A stretch of 64,000 nucleotides of DNA from a bacterium (lineage in GTDB: Bacteria > Patescibacteriota > Gracilibacteria > BD1-5 > UBA6164), in the NCBI GenBank assembly GCA_024635475.1, contig JAGXIW010000006.1, positions 62,001-126,000 on the forward strand, read 5' to 3'. A program made the position numbers and the translations under genes. Under the pieces are notes generated by a model. That model saw only the letters and a program-made list of their open reading frames with translations, searched no databases and had not been told where the DNA came from. Positions 11,397 to 24,585 of the stretch are shown here, in pieces. Position 1 is the first letter of the stretch. Every line of letters starts with the position of its first letter.

Positions 11397-14300
11397 CTAA
11401 ACTATTTCAATTTTTCATCAAATTTCTATAAAGTTTTCAATTATTTCAATTATTCTATCATAATCTTTTTTTGATAACTCTGACTTATAATTATTTTTTA
11501 CAAATTTATATGTATCTCTTAATTCTCATTTTTCAAAATGATTTTTTCAAGATTGTTTTATAACTATCATTCACATTTTTATGAGATTTTTTGCTCTTAT
11601 TTTGATTATTTTTCAATCATCAAAAATAAAACTAATAATTTTTTTATCTTGTATATCAAATTTATCTAAATCTTTATTTACTTTAAAATCACCAGTTTTC
11701 TGTTGTTCTTTTTTTAAAGGATTTATATCTGTTTTAGGTATTTCTATTTCTGTATTTTCTGATTCAAAAGATAAATTTAAATCATCTCAGATTTTTAAAT
11801 TGTTTTTTTTGTATAAACTTGAAATATATATCATTATTCATCATACAAACATTAATGCTATTACTCTTATAATTCAATTATCTAGATTATTCCATATATC
11901 ATAACCAACTATTTTTAATAATGTGATAATAAGTAAAAATAATCAAGTTCATCTAATATATTTATTATCTTTAAAAATTCATATATGAACTGAAAATAAA
12001 GATAAAATTCACCAATAAATAGTTAATGAAAAAGAATTATCAGTTGCATCATATAAATAAATAGAACTAGCTATAAAGAAATACCCTCAAAAAATAAATA
12101 ATAAAACTTTATTCATTTTTGTATGAAATAATTCATACTGGATTGAAAGTACAATTCAAATAAGTAAAGTAAATAAATAATTAATAGAATACTCTGAAAC
12201 TCTATCTATAACAAAAATATGTGAAAACATTAAAAAAGTAAGTGCAAATATATTTGCTGAAATTAAAAAATTATCCTTCATTTTATTATATAAAACTCAT
12301 AGTATAAATAAAAAGACTGATGTAAAAATAAACATTTTTCAAATATCATTAAAATCAAAAATAGTATTTAAGTTTATATAAACAATAATAATTCAAATCA
12401 AATGAAGTATTTTTACAAAAACTTGAGATTTAAATAATGATTTATTTGAAAATATTATATTTAAAAATAATGATATTGTTATAAATGATATTCAAACTAA
12501 ACTTCATATATCTAAATCTTGTCAAAACAAAGTTGCTGAAATATATTTTATAATTCAGATAATAAACAATATAATTCAAGCAATATAAACTTTATTTGAC
12601 TTTAATTTATTAGCAAAATAAAAAACTATGCTTGATTCAAATAACCAGACTAAAGCTATTACTAAAGGTACTTCTGAAAATACTATTGCTACTGATGTAG
12701 AAAATAATGAAATAGCAATACCTAAAAAAGCATAAATAAAGTTTAAATCTGATTCACTTTTTTCTGTTTTTTTAATTTCTATTCTATTAAAAAGTATAAA
12801 TCCTCACACAAAATAAAATACTGCTAAAACTAAAAATCAAAGTCAAAGAGTAACTCAAGGAAAATATACGACTCAATATCTATATAAATTTAATCATATA
12901 AATATTATTCAAATAACACTTCATAAAACTAGATTTTGAGAATCGTTTTTTACTAAATTTGAGTTTATAAATGGAAGTAAATAATTACTTAATCAGAATA
13001 AACTTATAGCAACAATTGATAACTGATAAAATTCTCAATTTATAGTTAAAATTGGTAATAATATAAAAATACTAACCAAAGTTCATACAGTATAAAGATA
13101 ATGTAAATCTTTTTTACTTGATAAGAAATAAGTTGAAAACAAAAATATAAATGCAGTAATAAATATAGAAGTAAAACTATAATTATCAATTCCTATATCA
13201 AATCAAATGAAATGATTTCATATTACTAAAAATGCTCAAACTAAAATAAAAAATATATATTTTAATCAAGTAGATAATATATTTCCTACTCAAAAAGAAA
13301 ATAATGCTAAATAAGAAATTAAAAATAATGGTAAAAGAATTATTCAACTTCAAGCTCATCCAATAAAAAGAAATCATAAAACAAATAATATAGGCAAGAA
13401 AATCATATAAATAAGTCAAAATCCTACTGCAGTAATCAATAAAAAAGAATTAAAAACTAGTAATCCTAATACTGCAATTACAAATGATATAAGAATTGGT
13501 AGTCAAGTAAAATTAGATCAAGAGAACATTAATAAAGCTAAAAATATATATGATATAATAAAATTTGATAATATGTTTTTTTCAAATTTATTTTTATATA
13601 ACAGATAAATAGATATAAAGTTTATTATATTGTATCAAATCATTTTTATTGTAAAATCAACAGAATCATAAAGATTGGCTGACAAAAGTAATACATTTCA
13701 TCAAATAAGACTTATAAATAAAATTTGAAGTGAGGATAATTTATCATCTTCTTTATAAAAATAATTACTTATAGCAAATCATCATAAACTCAATATCAAA
13801 CTATATCAAACTATAATATATGATTCATAATTTCATCAAGTTAAAAATGGTATTATATAAGCAAATATAATAGAAAACAAAAGTAGATTTTTTGATTTAT
13901 ATACAAATGCTGTTACTACAGAAAATACTGTATTTAAGATAAGTAATAGAAAAGTTATATAACTTGAAAGGATTCAAATTCAATCTCAAATAATAAATTT
14001 TCCGCTTAATATAACAATATAATTTATCAAAATAGCAGTTCAAAGTAATATCATTGATTCTGTCTCATATCATTTTGATTTTAACTTAATTCAAATTAGA
14101 TAAATAGTAAATCAAAGTGCAAATCATATAATTATTTTTTCCACAGGTCAAACCAAATTATATACTAAACCCATTAAAAATATAACTCATAAGGCTAGTA
14201 AAATTCAACCTATTTTTGCCATAACATTTTCCGCAAAAAACTCGTTTAAGAATAATCATATTTTTGAAGGTTCTGAAGGAGTTTCTGGCGATTCATATTC

Positions 14301-14747
14301 GGCTTCATCTTCTTCAATCTGATTTGATTCTATATTATTAATTGGCATTTTTTCAAATTCTTCTTGTTCTAAATTTTCAATTTCTATTTTTTCATCATTA
14401 AGTATCGTGGATTTTAATTCATTACTTCAAATATTTTCATTATTTAAAGCAATATCTGTATTATAATCTGATTTTATTTTTATATCTTTTGGAATTTTCA
14501 TTCAAGCTGATTTTAACTTTTCAATAACATTTTTAAATAATATATCATTAAACTTTAATAAATTATTTTTTATGAAATTACTTGAAAAAAATATTTTTTT
14601 AGTAATAAATGTAAAAATTAATGTTGTTACTATACTTCAAAAATAAAAATCATAATAACCTATAAATTTATACATAAACAAATTAACAAAATAACCTGAA
14701 ATAAAAAAAGATAATATCCAAGCAAAACGATTTAATATTTTAAACAT
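11397..14747 (-). CDS. Giant DUF2339-like membrane protein
   Basis: This 1116-aa protein has two or three N-terminal hydrophobic segments, a hydrophilic linker rich in Glu, Asn and Ser (about residues 75-155), then some 25 or more closely spaced transmembrane helices, and a soluble Lys/Glu-rich tail of about 130 residues. This layout and length match the DUF2339 predicted membrane proteins. The function of the family is unknown. The gene ends in TAG. It is flanked by secreted-protein genes with gaps of 27 and 41 bp. Confidence 0.7.
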
Positions 14748-14788
14748 AAAATTTTAATTATTAGATAAAAAATGATATTTATTTTACT

Positions 14789-16471
14789 TTACTTTTTTAC
14801 ATTTTGCAATTTCTTAAACATTAGAAAAATTCAAGAAACAAAAACTAATACCATAAAAACAATAAAACTTATAAAAAATACCTTGTTTGATTCTATAAAT
14901 CTATTATCCTTATCATCGCAAGTATCTCAGATTTTATCATTATCTATATCTTTTTGATCTGGATTATAATCGTATGGACAATTGTCATTGAAAGTTAATA
15001 TAGAATCACTATCATCATCTTCACATAAATCTCAAACTCAATTATTATCACTATCTTTTTGGTCAGTATTTGGAATATTTATACAATTATCAAGGTATCA
15101 AAGGATTCAATCTGCATCACTATCTTCACATAAATCTCATATATTATTTTTATTTTCATCTTCTTGTTTATTATTTCTTATATCTTTACAGTTATCACAT
15201 ACATCTCAAATTCAATCAACATCACCATCTTCTTGTAGTGGGTTTAATATTTCTTTACAATTATCTATATAATCAATTACTTTATCTTTATCTACATCAT
15301 TTTCTTTTTCAAATTTTTCTGTTTCTTCACAAGTATCTCATATATTATTATTATTTTTATCTAGTTGAGTAGGATTATATAGTTTACAATTATCACAAAT
15401 ATCTCAAATACTATCATCATCACTATCTTTTTGATCTGAATTTGCTTTATTTATACAATTATCTAAACTATCAAATATGCTATCTCTATCTTTATCAAAT
15501 TCACACACATCTCATATCTTATTATTATTTATATCTTTTTGATCAGCATTGGAATTAAACGGACAATTATCATTTTTTCAAATTATTCAATCAGAATCAT
15601 CATCATCACATATATCTCAAATGCCATTCGTATTTGTATCTAATTGATTCGTATTATAATAACTTTTACAGTTATCTTCTTCATCATTTATTCAGTCTCA
15701 ATCAGTATCAGTTCATTTATCAAGTGAATATGATATATTTTTTACTAAACTTATATTTACTTGTTTTAATCAAGTTTTATACATAAAACTTTTTTCTTCT
15801 GAATAATTATCATTATTATATGTTTGTAAATCACTGTAGTCTTTTCAATTTGAACAATAAAAATTTGAAAATAATTTAGCTGTACTTCAATTATTTCATT
15901 TTACCAAATAAGTAAAATCATTTTTTGTAAATATTAAATCATTGATTTTTATATTTTCTAATATATCATCAGAATCAAACTTATAAGTAAAATCTATTTT
16001 AATATATCTAAATGAAAAAGTATTTAAATTATAAAGTGATATTTTATTATAGTTTATATTATCAGAAGAAATAGAAATATAATAATCATAATTAATAGAA
16101 TCTATATTTATAAAAGCATTAACTCAAGGTCATACATTTTGATTAAAATCTAATATAAGTGAATTTGATTTAGTTTTATCTCACAATGTCATAGTATAAT
16201 AAGTATTTCCATTATTATCTTGTATAAAAGCTTTTTCAGCTGAACTTATATTTACATTATAATCTAGGTTTTTATTATCTTGTTTATATAGCTTCATATA
16301 TAAATCTCAATTTTGAGTTTTAGCATAATCTATAACTCTTTCAGTGTTCAATAAAAAAATCTCATTTTGAGGAATATCTGTAGTTCAAATATACTCAAAA
16401 CAAGATTCGTTAAGTGCTGAAGTGTTAAGATAAAAAGATAAGAAAAATATTCAAATAAAAATTCTTTTCAT
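14789..16471 (-). CDS. Surface protein with thrombospondin type 3 repeats
   Basis: This 560-aa protein has a signal peptide (residues 1-18), an N-terminal beta-rich domain of about 230 residues, then about 300 residues of tandem thrombospondin type 3 units with the pattern D-x-D-x-D-G-I...D-N-C...N-x-D-Q-x-D, and finally a transmembrane helix and short basic tail anchoring it to the membrane. The repeats bind calcium in known proteins. Several of the invariant Gly residues in the loops are encoded by TGA, so the domain is unreadable in the standard code. The likely role is a stiff, calcium-dependent surface stalk or adhesin. Confidence 0.85.
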
Positions 16472-16539
16472 AAAATTACCTTTAAATAATAATAACAAGA
16501 CTAATTCTATGTTTATTTATAAAAAATCAAATTTTTATT

Positions 16540-17535
16540 TTACATTTTCTCTATAAATCTGGAATTAATACTAATAACATTTACAGGTAAAAATTGTCAT
16601 GCACATACAAATTTAAATAAACTATCAACTCTAGCTCTTCATTCAAAAAAATGAACAAGGGATATATCCCTATAACTTATTTTATCTCCAAATTTAATTT
16701 TAGTTTTTCAAGTTATTTCATTATTGTTATTTATATAATACCACTCTCAATTTTTAATAGTTACTCTTTTAGAATTAAGATATATATGATAATTTTCTAA
16801 AATGAAATTTACTTTTTTAAAGATACTTTCATCACATCAAAGTATATCAGAAAGCTCTGTTTTTCCTTCTCATACCGTTATTTCGTAATCTGTAATTCAA
16901 AAGTTTTTAGTTATATGAGAATTACTACTCCATCAATTCAAAAACGAAATATAACTAGAATCTTTATATAAAAATCATATATCTCAAAGTAATGCCTCTT
17001 CAGAAAAAGAATATAAGAAGAAATTTTTTATATCTTCTTTTGATATTTTTTGATATAAATCCTTATCCTTTGTTGAAAATTTTCAAGTAAAATCAATTAA
17101 TTGTTTTCATCAAAAAAATTCATAATAAGTTGGTAATTCCCAAGCTGCCGATGGTTTATGTTTTTTTTGATTAGCCATTCATATATAATATGGAGATCTT
17201 GTTCCCCAAATTTTTTCAGATATAATCCAGATGTATCATGCACATAATTCTTTATTTCTTGAAGAAGCTGGTATAAAAGTAGGAATTGTTTTTAGATTTC
17301 TTACATTTTGAATTAGATCTTTTCACTCAGATGTTATTTTAAAATCTGTTTGAGAATAATCTCTCAATTTAAAATTATTTCATAAATAATTTCTATCAAT
17401 TTTTTCTAATTTTATTATTTTATCTTTTTTATAATTTTCAAAATTATTTTTTATATTAAATGCAAAAATACTAACTCAAAACAAAGTTAGTATTAATACT
17501 ATTATTACATAATCTTTTACACTTTTTGGAATCAT
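16540..17535 (-). CDS. Membrane-anchored protein, possible cysteine hydrolase
   Basis: This 331-aa protein has a single N-terminal membrane anchor (about residues 9-27). A conserved-looking core follows: KELCAGYIWIISEKIWG near residue 95, then RSPYYIGM and a later NSHITKNFG segment. The Cys, His and glycine-rich spacing is reminiscent of NlpC/P60 or CHAP cell-wall hydrolases, but I cannot confirm a triad by eye. A C-terminal EITVGEGKTELSDILG segment resembles a LysM-like or beta-domain start. It lies between two secreted-protein genes. The family is uncertain. Confidence 0.5.
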
Positions 17536-17547
17536 AATTTACATAAG

Positions 17548-19068
17548 TTAATCTTTTCTATCAACATCTTGTGAGTAAACAAGTTTCAATGTTTTTAAAT
17601 CATATATTAATAATTTCATAGTTACTTCACTACCAGGATTACTATTATCATCATAACCAATTGTATAAATATAACTATCATCTACATATAATCATTCAAC
17701 TCCACCATCATATATTTTTTTCGTATTTGGAAAATCTCATTTAATAGTTATATATAATCCACCATCACATCACATTCCATAACCACAAGCTCAATATATA
17801 AATTGTTTTTTATCTTTTGTCCAAGTATTAGCAGTTACTCAAGAAGACTTTAAAGCATAAATTTTTCAAGTTGCTATATTGACTAAATTTGAACTAGATC
17901 ACTCTAGATAAGAAATATTATAAAGAAGATAATATCAACTTGGGGAAAATGATCTAAGAAACAATCCACCTATAAATCAACACTTTCAAGTTTTTTGTTC
18001 ATTAATACTGCAATTTTGATTTTTAATATCTTTTAAATATTCTTGTTTTTCTTTTTCTCCGTAAACTCATGGTAATTCATATTTTTTTCAAGAAACAGTA
18101 ACTATTATTTTATCTGTATCCTTTGTATAATCTTTTGGAGCGATATATTCTGCTTTAAAATCTCATTGAATTAATGTATTTGAATTAGGTCTTTCAATTT
18201 GTACTTCTATTCACTTATCAATATTTTTTAATATGTTTTTTATTTGTTCTTGTGAAAATAAAGCATTTTTTCAATTAGAAGATTCATTTATTTTTGATAA
18301 TTTTTTTGTTTCAAAATTATAAGTATAGTTTAAAACAGTTGTTGGATTTTCAAAAGAATTAGATAACTGAAATTCAATTGTATTGTTAATAGATTCTGAA
18401 CATTTAGAAATTAATAAGTTATTTTTTTCAATATCTAACTTTTTATATAAATCAATAAATTCAAAATTTGATAAATTCAATACTTGTATATCTCAAGGTC
18501 AATGTCAAGATTCCATACAAGAATATATAAACTTTCTATCTTTTGTAAACATTCAAAAATGAACTTTTTGAATTTCTTTCATTAAATTTAAATCATAAAC
18601 GATTTTAACACTTCACCAAGTTGAACTCAAATCATAAATCAATAAATTTCATAAAAAAGTAACTGCTGAAATATCTGGACCAGTGTTTATTTTTATTTTT
18701 TCTCAATTTTTTAATAAGTATAATACATGATTATCAGCATCATTTTTTTGTATTTCAAACGAATATCCTAAATCCTTTATTCAATTACTTTCAAATCCTT
18801 TTTTCTTTAACTTAAGATACTCATTTAATTCACTATAAAGTGCCTTTTTTATTTCATTTTTTTCTCTTTTTATTATCTTATCAATTTTACTAATCAGTAA
18901 AATCAAAGTTTTTGATTTATTTCATTTTAAAGAGTCTATTTTCTTATCTAATTTTTCTATTATTGTTTTATTTAGATATTTATAAGAATTTTCTTCTGCT
19001 AGTGCAAAATTTGCAATACCTGAAAATATTATTATTGTAATTAATATTAACGATAGTAGTTTTTTCAT
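17548..19068 (-). CDS. Secreted protein, unknown function
   Basis: This 506-aa protein has an N-terminal signal peptide (about residues 1-24, ending near ANFALA). A charged helical region follows to about residue 100, then a long beta-rich region with repeated YxLYD/YIYTIGYD-type strands and a GACGYGMGCDGG cluster. The strand pattern suggests a propeller-like or TolB-like fold, but no family is recognised. It is probably exported and sits in the surface-protein cluster, 12 bp from the next gene. Confidence 0.6.
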
Positions 19069-19202
19069 ATTTTAAAATTTAGTCAATAAATACATTTATT
19101 TTGGACAAGCAAATCATATTTATTATATGTATATATGCAAATCCTTTTTATAATATTATAATTTTCAAAAAAATATTACACATAATTTAAAAAACTAGAT
19201 TA

Positions 19203-20312
19203 TTACTTATATCTTTGCAAACTAATCCATATTTTTTCTCATAATTCTCAAAAATACCACTTTTTTCAATCAATATATATAACTGCTCATCATATACTAG
19301 GAAAAGGTTTTGGTACAGAGTTTTTAAATCAGATATTATAAATCGTAGCTATTAATCATATTTTACCTGTTAGATCATATCATTTATCTTTCCATTGTTT
19401 CTTTATCATTTTTATAGCTAATCAGGTATATAAATATTGATAATAATAATTTTCATTTTCAGTTAACCTTTTTTCCAATGACATCTTTTTACCTAAATCA
19501 TAATCTAAAATATTTTCATATTCTTTTCAAAGATAAAATTCAGAATTTGAATCTTTTAAATAATTTTCAATATTTTTTGCTGTACCTAATTTCATTCAAG
19601 ATATTCATAAAGAAAACTGTGTATAACTTTGTAATATATTATTTTTTACCATTTCTTTAAAAAATCATCTATTAGTCATAGTTGATCTAATCTGTTCAAT
19701 CATTATAACACTTTTAAGTTCATCTTCAGTAACATCTTTTAATTGAGTAACAACTCTATCAAAATAATCTTTTTTTATTGGATCTATAAAAAAATTCCTT
19801 ACATATTCATATCTTTCATAATTATAAACATCTGATACTATATTATTTACAAATTTAGGATCAACACTCAGAATAACCTTTTCTCTTAATGTAGAAAATG
19901 AATAATTTCAATTTGTATTACTAATTAAACAATATAATAATGGTCATGTAATATCTCATACTAATGATTTTACATTAGAAAAAATAGTATCAGTATATAA
20001 AATGAGACCTAATGAATTATCTATTGCTAATAATACTTCTTTTTTACAAAATTCCATTTTTTTCTTTTTTTCAGGATTTATATCAATAATAATTCATGTT
20101 GATATTATTTCTTTAATTCTAATATTATTTTTTTGTAATTCTGTAATTTCATCATTACTTCATCTTAAATTTATATGATTTCAAACTCCAGATTTTTCAT
20201 TCGTTAAACCTAAATTTACTCAAAACATTATTAAAATAGGGAAAATTAAAAAAATTGAAATTGAAATTAAAAAAGTCGTGATTAAAAATTTTCTCATTAC
20301 AATAAAACTCAT
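19203..20312 (-). CDS. Membrane-anchored lysozyme-like protein (DUF1402-like)
   Basis: This protein of 369 aa (or 364 aa if the ATG at 20297 is used) has an N-terminal hydrophobic anchor. In the central part a Glu in VIMIEQIRS is followed by YTQFSLGISGMKLGTAKNIENYL, an arrangement like the catalytic Glu and the S-x-G-x-x-Q..TA motif of lysozyme-fold or DUF1402 proteins. The C-terminus has a helical region and an IGGAVIYIDGKKW hairpin. It could cleave peptidoglycan, as does the transglycosylase at 24782. The match is by pattern only and is moderately weak. Confidence 0.5.
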
Positions 20313-20420
20313 TAAATAAAATATTCTAAAACTAAACTAATTATGTAAAAATACTAACTCAAAATAAAGTTAGTATTAATACTATTACATATTCTATTAT
20401 ATAAAAAATCTCTGTATTTT

Positions 20421-21023
20421 TTACTTTTTCAAATACTCCGGAATCTCATATTTATCAAACTCTGGAAGTAATTTCTTACCATAAATTGTTCTTGATATTA
20501 CTTCTGCTGCACATTTTGCTCACATAAGTGCAATATGTGGTTTTGGTTCACCTCAGGGAATTCATACAAATTTAAGTGATTCATCCAGATTTATTTTATA
20601 AATTCATCTCTCAATTAATATTTTTTTTCATAAATCAAGATGTTTTGCAAATACTATACTGTGAGTATCTAGACTTCTATGTCACAAAGGATATGTAATT
20701 CAAGCTTTTTTATAGCTTTCAACCAAAAAATCAATGTCACTTTTTGGGTTTTGTCATATAAGTATTTGAGGACTTGGACAAGTTTTTAACCACTCATCAA
20801 ATTTTTTTATAAGTTCTACTAATGTCATTTTATTTGGATCTTGAATTTCTTCTACACTAAATCAATTAATTTTAAGAGCTTCCTCTACCCAAGTTGCTCA
20901 CTCCCAAATTCTACACTCAGCATAAAACTGATTTGTAGGATTTAAAAAATCAACAGCTCATAGACTTACAATAGAATTATTAATTGGATCAAGTCATGTA
21001 AATTCTCAGTCAATAGAAATCAT
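20421..21023 (-). CDS. DEDDh-type 3'-5' exonuclease (DnaQ/RNase T superfamily)
   Basis: This 200-aa protein begins almost at the catalytic motif ISIDGEFTGLD (Asp-x-Glu, residues 5 and 7). It continues with IGQNPKSDIDFLVESY (motif II region) and ends the core with PHIALMGAKCAAEVI, which corresponds to the His..Ala-x-x-Asp motif III. The Asp of HxALxDA is replaced by a Gly (TGA) in IALMGA, which may reduce metal binding unless another residue serves. The substrate (DNA proofreading, oligoribonucleotides or RNA) cannot be assigned. It follows the DUF4012 gene by 10 bp in the dnaA transcription unit. Confidence 0.75.
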
Positions 21024-21033
21024 AATTTTATTT

Positions 21034-23133
21034 TTAATAATTAAAATCATTGGAAATATTTTTCTTTTCAATCATCACATCATCATCTCTAATTACCATA
21101 TCATATTTTCTAACTCAAGCTTGTTTATATAAATTGAAACTATATTTTTTACAATCTTTATTTGGCAATGTATAATTTATAATCATAGACTTAGTTTCAA
21201 ATCTATTAGTTTGCATATAAAAATTTACATATTTTACTGATGGAGTTTCTTCAACTATATAATTTTTATTTTCTTTTATTATAGCATTTTTAGGCAATAA
21301 TAATCTTACATATTGCCGATTTCTTCAAGTTCATTGGATATACATAGTTCAAGGAGTTTTAATCTCATATTTTTTTATTAGATCTTTTAATTCACTCTCA
21401 TCATCTAAAGTCAAATTATGACTTAATGATAATTTTAGAGAAGTTTCTATACTACAATCTTTATTTTGTTTTATCTCTTTTTCATATTTTCTAGCCATAT
21501 ATCTGTCTGATTTATTTCAGGAAATTGAAGTATAAACAGGATAAGCAAAATCTAAACTTGAATCATAATCTATTTTTCCATTTATATTTAAGTCTTGTAA
21601 TAATTTATTTTCTTTAGGTGAAAAACTATAAACTACAATTTCCCTTTTTATTATATTATCACTCATTATCTTGAAATAAGACAAATAGTTTCAATCTTTT
21701 ATTAATCTAGCTTTAAATTCTTCAATAAAATCAAATAATATCTGTTTTGGAGTTCCTATGCTTCAATTTTTAAATTTTTTTGATTCTACAAGCAATGACA
21801 TAATTGCAGAAAAATTATTATATCTTATATTTTCATCTATTTTTGTAAAACTTATATTTCAAGTAAGTCTAAGGAAATCTTCTATTATAGTATTATTTAT
21901 ATATACAATTCAATCTAGATTATATCATATTTTTTCCATAAAAAATCTTATATTCTCGCTCGATTTATCATAATTTTGAGAATAATTTGAATCTCTTAAT
22001 CCTAATATTTTAGTAATTGTATTTAATCACTCAGGTGCTCTTAATTTCAAATAATCTTCCTTTTTTAAATTCCATTCATGAGCATATACATCTTTTGATT
22101 CAAATTTAGTAATTTTTCATTTGTACATAGAGATAATTCCCATACTTCCCATAAATCATCAAGTTGGTCTTATCTCATCTGCATTTTGAAAAACTACAAG
22201 ATATTTTTTTTCTTTTTTATCTCACAATATATTTAAAAAAGTCCCGTAATTATTTTTTATTATAAGTAAGTATTTTTCTAAATTATTTAAATATTTTTTT
22301 CAAATTTCAAATTTTGTATTCAATGGTCATTGTTTTAAATCTTTTATAGAATTATATTCAGAAAGTGCTTTATTCAAATCGGATTCAATCGAAAATACTT
22401 CATTTTGTGATTCACTCAAAATCGAAGTTAATTCAATGTTTTTTATTCCAACTTTTTTAATATCTTTATCAACATTATTATAAACTTTTATTAAATTATT
22501 TATAGTATATGCTATCTGTTTTCATCAATAGATTATATGTTTTGGAAGCTCTGTTTTAGATGTAGGAATAATTGAAAAAGGATAAAATAAAACTCATGCT
22601 AATCTAAAATCATCTATGGATTTTTTAACTAATTCTTTGATAACTTTTTCATCTCTAGTATTTTTTATTTCAATAAGATTTTGATATCCTGAATTTACCT
22701 TATATTCAATTATAAGTTTACATACAAAAACAAAACATAATAAAATAAATATTGAAATAATAAATAAATAAAATTTAAAATATATATTTTTATATTTATT
22801 TACTGTCAAAAATAATTTATTTCATTTTATTATGTTTATAATCTTTTTTACTATTTTACCTATCACCTTCATTATTTTATTTAATATTATAATAATCTTT
22901 GATAGTATATCTTTTTCAACAAAAAATTGTTTTATCTTATTAAATATTTTTTTTAAAAAACTTTGATTCAATCTAATTAAAGAATCAAAATGTTCAAAAT
23001 TATTTTTTTTATCTATTTTTATAAACTCATTTAAAGACAAATCTATATCTTCAAGATTTATCTTTAAATCAGAAATATTTTTTTCCACTTTTATTTCATT
23101 TTCTACATCATTTTTTTCTTCGTTTGAATTCAT
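21034..23133 (-). CDS. DUF4012 domain protein
   Basis: This 699-aa protein has a charged N-terminal cytoplasmic region of about 100 residues, one transmembrane helix (about residues 122-142) and a large outside domain. The signature of DUF4012, FQNADEIRPTGGFMGS near residue 320, is clear and is followed by the expected segment ending in a Leu/Arg-rich region. Members are common in CPR and Gram-positive genomes beside polysaccharide or surface genes; the function is unknown. An in-frame TTG lies at 23142, but the ATG at 23133 is preferred. It directly follows dnaA (gap 24 bp). Confidence 0.8.
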
Positions 23134-23157
23134 AAATAACAAATTAGTTACAAATCA

Positions 23158-24585
23158 TTATATCCCAATTCCATCTCTAAGTGTATTGATTTCTTGAAGC
23201 AAGTTTTTATCTTTTTTCATTATTTGTTCTAGTTTATTGCAACTATAAAGCACTGCTGCATGATTTCTTCCAGAAAATATATTACCTATTCTTTCATAAG
23301 TATAGTTTAATTTTGTTTTTAAAAGATACATAGAAACTTGTCTTGGTATCATAAATTCTTTTTTTCTATTTTCTCACAAAATTCATTCTTTTTCAATTCA
23401 AAAATAACTAGAAACTGCATCAATTATGTCTTCATAACTTCTTATAGTCTTTTTAAAAGATCCTATTTTATTATTATTTCAAATCAAATCTGTAGTAAAA
23501 CTCAATTTTTTTAATTTTTGGGCAATTCTACTAAGAGTTGGAGCACTTCAATCAAGTTCATATTCAGCAATCATCTGATTTAATACTCATTCTAATTCTC
23601 TAACATTTTCAGTTACATTTGCAGCTATAAATTCAGATACATCCTGAGGAAGTAAAAATTCTTTTTCTCTCGCTTTTTCTTGGATTATTGCAAGTCTAGT
23701 TTCAAAATCAGGCTTTCCTATATCAACAGTTATCCCCCATTCAAATCTACTTCTAAGTCTTGGTTCTAGTTCTGTTAATTCCTTTGGAGCTCTATCTCAA
23801 CTAATTATAATTTGTTTATTTGATTCATATAATAAATTGAAAACATTGTAAAGTTCATTTTGAGTTTGTTCTTTTCAAGAAAAAAACTGTACATCATCTA
23901 TAACAAGCACATCAACTTCTTGAAATTTTTGTCTCATTTTATCTACACTTCTCTTTTTTACACTTGTTATATACTCTGTTATGAATTTATCTGCAGTAGT
24001 ATAAACTACCTTTTTATCTTTAAATTTTTTCATTATCTCACCTGATGTTCATTGTAATAAGTGAGTTTTACCAAGTCCTACATCACCATATATATAAAGT
24101 GGATTATATGATTTTCAAGGATTTCTAGATACAGCTTCACAAGCTGAATAAGCCAGTTGATTATCAGATCAAACAACAAAATTATTCAAAGTATATCTAT
24201 CTTTTGTAGATTTTAAATTTGTAGATTGAACCATAGTATATAAATTAGAGTCTGTTTTATTAGATTTTTTACTACTTTTTTCTGATTCTTTAAAATAATC
24301 AACCCCATTTATTACATATTTATTTGTAGGATTATCTATATTTTTGTCAATTTCAAAAGAAATCTTAGATATAGATGATACTTCTTTCTGTGAAGCAACT
24401 AAAACTACATCATAAAATTTAGCCTCAATGTTTCATTTCATAAAAGTAGAAACTAATCAAAAAGTTATTTCATCATCAGTCATTTCCATTATAGATATTT
24501 TTCTGAAATATACTAGAAAATCTTGTTTTTTTACTGTTCCAATTATGTTTTGTAATATGTTTTGTAATCTGTAAACTTTTTCCAT
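23158..24585 (-). CDS. dnaA: Chromosomal replication initiator DnaA
   Basis: This 475-aa protein initiates replication by binding DnaA boxes and melting the origin. Domain I occupies the first ~80 residues. The AAA+ core has Walker A GDVGLGKTHLLQ near residue 170 and Walker B VLVIDDVQFF near 230. The C-terminal helix-turn-helix domain IV ends with the signature GRNHAAVLYSCNKLE. Length is normal for DnaA. All genes to its left run leftward and the next genes to the right run rightward, which suggests that the origin is nearby. It heads the transcription unit with DUF4012 and the exonuclease. Confidence 0.97.

Noticed and set aside
14982-15372. Plus-strand open frames across the TSP3 region
   Set aside because: They are antisense shadows of the Asp-rich TSP3 repeats, with low-complexity Ser/Leu or Tyr/His translations and no family.
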